Source of the DNA: Phycisphaerae bacterium
GTDB taxonomy: Bacteria; Planctomycetota; Phycisphaerae; Phycisphaerales; UBA1924
Direction: 5' to 3'
NCBI GenBank assembly: GCA_016795005.1
Contig: JAEUIV010000039.1
Location: 1 to 39,506 of the forward strand
DNA length: 39,506 nucleotides
The position numbers and the translations under genes are program-made. Under the pieces are notes generated by a model. It searched no databases. It worked only from the letters and a program-made list of their open reading frames with translations, and had not been told where the DNA came from. Shown piece after piece: positions 35,928 through 39,506 of the stretch; within the stretch, counting starts at the first letter, position 1; the number at the start of each line of letters is the position of its first letter.

Positions 35928-38900
35928 ATGGAAGGCGATTCCTTGCGGCTGGAGGCCAGGCAACGAAGTTTGTCCGGGTGGTCTCCCTGGGTGCAGGCGA
36001 TCGCCGCGGGGACGGTCTTCGTGCTCGTCTCGGCCGCGTGCCTGATCGCCACGCACGACCTTGCCAAGGGCATTCTTCGCGCGACGGTTGACGAGGAACT
36101 GTGCAACCTGGCGTCCATCGCCGCCGACCTGATCGACGCGGATCGGCATCACGCGCTGCGGCATCCGTCCCAGTTGAACAACCCTGAATACATGGAGGTG
36201 GTCGAACCGCTCCGGCGGCTGCTGAACAGTTCGGGCCATCTCAAGTACGTCTATACGATCCGCAACAGCCCGGAGGGGCCGAGGTTCGTCGTGGATGCCG
36301 CGGACCCCGTGGACGCGGACGGCGACGGCGTCATCGATCAATCAGCCCTGAACGAGTTGTACACGGAACCGGACGCCGCGATGCTGGAAGCCCTGCAGAC
36401 GGGCCGGACAACCGTTTCACAGACCCCCTCCACCGATCAATGGGGAACGTTTATCTCCGCCTTTGCGCCGGTCCATCGGGCAGACGGCTCCCTGGAGTGC
36501 GTCGTCGGGGTTGACATCACGGCGGCCGAGTACCTCTCGCGCCTTGCGGCGATGGACCGTGTGCTCATTTGGGGCGCCGGATTGATCGTGGCCTCGGGCG
36601 TGGTGCTTGGAACCCTCATCCTGATGATCCAGAGGCGGAGGCGGGTGGCGGTGCAGTCGCTCATCGAGAGCGAATCTCTTTTTCTGCAGATTTCCTCGGC
36701 CGCGCCGGTCATGCTCTGGATGGTCGATCGAGACCGGACGCCCATTTTCTTCAGCCGGAGTTGGCTGGAGTTCACCGCGCGAACTCTGGACGAGGAGGTT
36801 GGCTCCGTCTGGTCGTCGATCCACGACGAGGACCGTCCCCATGTTGAGCTCGAGTTCAAGCAGGCGTTCGCGTCACGGCGACCGTTCGAAAAGGAGTTTC
36901 GGCTCCGCCGCGCGGATGGCGAATACCGCTGGGTTCTGAGCCGGGGGATCCCCCGCCTCAGCGGTTCGCACCGGTTTCTTGGTTACGTCGGAGGGGCGAT
37001 TGATGTCACCGAGCGGCACGAGGCCGAGGTCCAGCAATCGCTGGCGCTGGGGCTGGCGACCAGCCTTGCTTCCGCCTCAACCGTTTCTCAGGCGGCTCGC
37101 CTTGTCAATGATGCCCTCCACCAGTCGTTGGGGATTAGCCGCTCGGCGGTGCTTCTTTTCGGCGACGACGGCATGTGCCGCTTCGTCGGATGGAGGGGCG
37201 TGTCCGAGACCTATCGAAACGCTGTCGATGGACACTGCCCATGGCGACGCCACGCGCGCGACGCGAACATCATCCTGGTCCATGACGCATCGACGGACCC
37301 CGCGATCGAGCGGTTCCGCGAGGTGCTGCGTCACGAGGGCATCCGGTCGCTCGCGTTCATCCCGGTGATGACCGAGCGGGGGGTGGCGGGGAAACTCGTG
37401 CTGTATTCAAGTGAGCGGGGCGGGATCGACGCCAGCCGAGTCGCCGCCTCCACCACGCTTGCCGCGTACCTCGGCGTCGCGGTCGGGCGGCTCGCGGCCC
37501 AGGAGCGTCTCGCCGCGAGCGAGTCGCGCATCCGAGCGATTATCGACACGGCGCTCGACGGCGTGATCGCGATGGACGAATGGTGGCGCATCACGGATTG
37601 GAACTCGCAGGCCGAGACCATCTTCGGATGGTCGAAGGACGAAGCGATCGGTCTGCCGATCAGCGCGCTGATCGGTTCGGCCGAATCGGCCGACGCCGGG
37701 GTTACGCTCGTTGAACACTGGCCGACGGGACAGGAACTCGGAACCGTCGGGCGGCGGGTCGAACTGCCGGCCCGACGCCGGGACGGATCGACATTCACCG
37801 TCGAGATGGCGCTCACCCCGATCCACCTTGAGGACAAGGTCCATTACAGCGCCTTTTTCCGCGACATCACGGCCAAGAAGCAAGTCGAGGCGGACCTGCT
37901 CCAGGCGAAGACCGACGCCGAGAACGCCAATCGTTCAAAGAGTGAGTTCCTGGCGAACATGAGCCACGAGATCCGCACACCGATGACCGCGATCCTCGGC
38001 TTTGCGGACCTGCTCGAGGCAGACAGCGCGTTCACCAACTCCCCAGAAAAACGGAAAGAAGCCGTCTCGACCATCAAGAAACACGGCGAGGGGCTGTTGA
38101 CGATCATCAACGACATTCTTGACCTGTCAAAGATCGAGGCCGACAAGATGACGGTGGAACGGATCGACTTCTCGCCGGTCAGCGCCCTGGAAGAGGTCCG
38201 GTCGCTGATGTCGGTCCGGGCCTCGGACAAGAACGTTTTCCTGAAGGTCGTCCACCAGACGCCGATCCCGGAGCGGATCACCAGCGATCCGACCCGTCTC
38301 AAGCAGATCCTTATCAACCTCGTCGGCAACGCGATCAAGTTCACCGATTCGGGCGGCGTGACCATCTCGATGTCCTGTGAACCGAACGCGCCAAGCGGAC
38401 CGGCCGTGAGGTTCGAGGTCACCGACACGGGCATCGGCATGACTCCCGAGCAATGCTCGCGAGTCTTCCGGGCGTTCGAGCAGGCCGATTCATCCACGAC
38501 CCGCAAGTTCGGCGGCACCGGGCTGGGACTTCGCATCTGCGAGCGACTCGCGGCGCTGCTGGGCGGTGCGATCGACGTCCGCAGTGACCCGGGACGCGGA
38601 AGCACGTTCGGCGTGACGATCGCCGTCGGGTCGCTCGCGGGCGTTGCGATGCTTCCGCCCGACGAAATCACGGCACGCCTTCGCACCGACTCTTCGTCAA
38701 ACAAAGAAGCCGACGCCTCGCGGCGCCAGAGGCGGCTCCTTGCCGGCTCCAGGATCCTTTTGGTGGAAGACGGCGTGGACAATCAACGGCTCATCGCTCA
38801 CCACCTGGAAAAGGCGGGAGCGGAGGTCACCTTGGCTTCAAACGGACGGCTCGCAGTCGAAACTCTGACGCGACCCGGAAGCGGGATGAAAGAGCCTGTC

Positions 38901-39161
38901 CAACCCGCCGCGTTCGATTTGATCCTGATGGACATGCAGATGCCCGAGATGGATGGGTACTCAGCCGCACGGTGGTTGCGGCGAATCGGGTCCGTTACAC
39001 CGATCATCGCCCTGACCGCCCACGCGATGAGCGGCGACCGCGAAAAGTGCCTCGCCGCGGGCTGCGACGACTACGTGAGCAAGCCCATCGACAAGCACAA
39101 ACTGCTCGACGCATGCCGAGCGTTGATTGACCGTTCGCACGAACGAGCCAGGGCTGCGTGA
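35928..39161 (+). CDS. Hybrid sensor histidine kinase with PAS, GAF and receiver domains
   Basis: The 1077-residue membrane protein senses an extracytoplasmic signal. Membrane helices at about 21-43 and 211-235 enclose a periplasmic sensor with an EF-hand-like loop DADGDGVID (near 129-137). The cytoplasm has a PAS/PAC (about 248-365), a GAF domain (about 372-525), a second PAS (about 530-650), HisKA with SHEIRTP and phospho-His680, and a HATPase_c with NLVGNAIKFT (N box, 797-806), DTGIGM (G1) and GGTGLGL (G2). A receiver (941-1070) with LILMDMQMPEMDG places the phospho-Asp at 1002 and the conserved Lys at 1052. ATG 35928 follows GGAG by eight bases; a longer frame upstream lacks a site. No separate response regulator or HPt protein is encoded nearby. 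Confidence 0.95.
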   Translation: MEGDSLRLEARQRSLSGWSPWVQAIAAGTVFVLVSAACLIATHDLAKGILRATVDEELCNLASIAADLIDADRHHALRHPSQLNNPEYMEVVEPLRRLLNSSGHLKYVYTIRNSPEGPRFVVDAADPVDADGDGVIDQSALNELYTEPDAAMLEALQTGRTTVSQTPSTDQWGTFISAFAPVHRADGSLECVVGVDITAAEYLSRLAAMDRVLIWGAGLIVASGVVLGTLILMIQRRRRVAVQSLIESESLFLQISSAAPVMLWMVDRDRTPIFFSRSWLEFTARTLDEEVGSVWSSIHDEDRPHVELEFKQAFASRRPFEKEFRLRRADGEYRWVLSRGIPRLSGSHRFLGYVGGAIDVTERHEAEVQQSLALGLATSLASASTVSQAARLVNDALHQSLGISRSAVLLFGDDGMCRFVGWRGVSETYRNAVDGHCPWRRHARDANIILVHDASTDPAIERFREVLRHEGIRSLAFIPVMTERGVAGKLVLYSSERGGIDASRVAASTTLAAYLGVAVGRLAAQERLAASESRIRAIIDTALDGVIAMDEWWRITDWNSQAETIFGWSKDEAIGLPISALIGSAESADAGVTLVEHWPTGQELGTVGRRVELPARRRDGSTFTVEMALTPIHLEDKVHYSAFFRDITAKKQVEADLLQAKTDAENANRSKSEFLANMSHEIRTPMTAILGFADLLEADSAFTNSPEKRKEAVSTIKKHGEGLLTIINDILDLSKIEADKMTVERIDFSPVSALEEVRSLMSVRASDKNVFLKVVHQTPIPERITSDPTRLKQILINLVGNAIKFTDSGGVTISMSCEPNAPSGPAVRFEVTDTGIGMTPEQCSRVFRAFEQADSSTTRKFGGTGLGLRICERLAALLGGAIDVRSDPGRGSTFGVTIAVGSLAGVAMLPPDEITARLRTDSSSNKEADASRRQRRLLAGSRILLVEDGVDNQRLIAHHLEKAGAEVTLASNGRLAVETLTRPGSGMKEPVQPAAFDLILMDMQMPEMDGYSAARWLRRIGSVTPIIALTAHAMSGDREKCLAAGCDDYVSKPIDKHKLLDACRALIDRSHERARAA

Positions 39162-39188
39162 TGCGGGGACGGATTCTGTTCGGATGAG

Positions 39189-39216
39189 TTGACGCCCGCC
39201 GACGAGTCAGTACACT
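39189..39216 (+). promoter_or_regulatory. Sigma-70-like promoter upstream of rplK
   Basis: TTGACG (39189-39194) and TACACT (39211-39216) stand 16 bases apart, and transcription would start near 39223, giving a leader of about 125 bases before rplK. That leader could hold an L1-type autoregulatory site, as in other L11 operons, but I cannot identify one. Confidence 0.6.
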
Positions 39217-39347
39217 ATCTCCCCCCTCGGTCAGGTTCGAGGGACAACTGAAGATTCAACCGTTCGAACCACCGCGACTCGTTCCACCCTTGGCCGGGCG
39301 GAACTCTTGGGCTTGGAGCCTGGGGTCCGGTGGGAGGTGGAGCACCC

Positions 39348-39506
39348 ATGGCCAAGAAAAAAGAAATCGTGACATCGTTCAAGGTCATGGCGCCAGCCGG
39401 CGCCGCGACCCCCGGTCCTCCCCTGGGCCCCGCGCTCGGCGGAAACGGTGTGAACCCCGGACAGTTCATCCAGCAGTTCAACGCGGCGACCGCTCCGATG
39501 AAGGGT
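39348..39506 (+). CDS. rplK: Ribosomal protein L11 (uL11), 5' part
   Basis: The first 53 codons of rplK run off the right edge. The N-terminus MAKKKEIVTSFKVMAPAG with ATPGPPLGPALGGNGVNPGQFIQQFN matches the L11 family, whose proline-rich GPALG block binds the GTPase-centre rRNA and is the site of thiopeptide action. The ATG follows GGAGGTGG nine bases upstream. By family it is followed by rplA and the rest of the L11/L10 operon outside the window. Confidence 0.95.
   Translation, partial: MAKKKEIVTSFKVMAPAGAATPGPPLGPALGGNGVNPGQFIQQFNAATAPMKG

Overview
The window is GC-rich bacterial chromosome, most likely from the phylum Planctomycetota, class Phycisphaerae. The signs are several secreted proteins ending in paired EF-hand/dockerin-like repeats of the GDADGSGxVDFxDIT...FGxxCP type, a PEP-CTERM-like tail of the form VPAPGAVALVGLAG plus arginines, a prepilin-like protein in a sugar locus, and a normal murG/ftsW pair. 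The assignment is inferred from these family signatures, not from a phylogeny. No tRNA, rRNA, CRISPR array, insertion sequence or phage gene was seen.

Region 1 (1-5937) is envelope and secreted proteins: a partial lipoprotein gene, an outer-membrane beta-barrel, a six-repeat FG-GAP protein and a secreted repeat protein, the last two with dockerin-like tails. Region 2 (6046-9870) is a succinate dehydrogenase operon: a Cys/His-rich membrane anchor, SdhA, a small VOC-fold protein and SdhB. Region 3 (9874-13357) is a pentaheme cytochrome with a dockerin-like tail, divergent from a tyrosine phenol-lyase.

Region 4 (13418-31215) is the most coherent system: a carbohydrate-use locus. It has a secreted dockerin-type protein, a two-permease plus binding-protein ABC importer without an ATPase, a one-TM protein, a prepilin-like protein, a GH94 phosphorylase, a PEP-CTERM protein, a COG5368/GH144-like secreted glycosidase, a LacI-type regulator, a GH1 beta-glucosidase and a 1053-residue secreted multidomain (alpha/alpha)6-barrel protein. 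Four LacI-type operators (consensus TGWAANCGNTTWCA) lie on or next to recognisable -35/-10 promoters in front of the GH94 operon, the PEP-CTERM gene, the dockerin gene and the divergent GH1/multidomain pair. The likely flow is extracellular cleavage of a glucan, uptake of oligosaccharides through the ABC importer, and cytoplasmic phosphorolysis (GH94) or hydrolysis (GH1), all repressed by the local LacI protein.

Region 5 (31372-39506) is housekeeping and signalling: a diguanylate cyclase with a small translationally coupled partner, murG and ftsW in the same direction, a divergent hybrid histidine kinase, and the first 53 codons of rplK behind a good sigma-70-like promoter. GC skew on the + strand is strongly negative up to about 7.38 kb, strongly positive from there to about 31.9 kb regardless of gene direction, and weak or mixed beyond.
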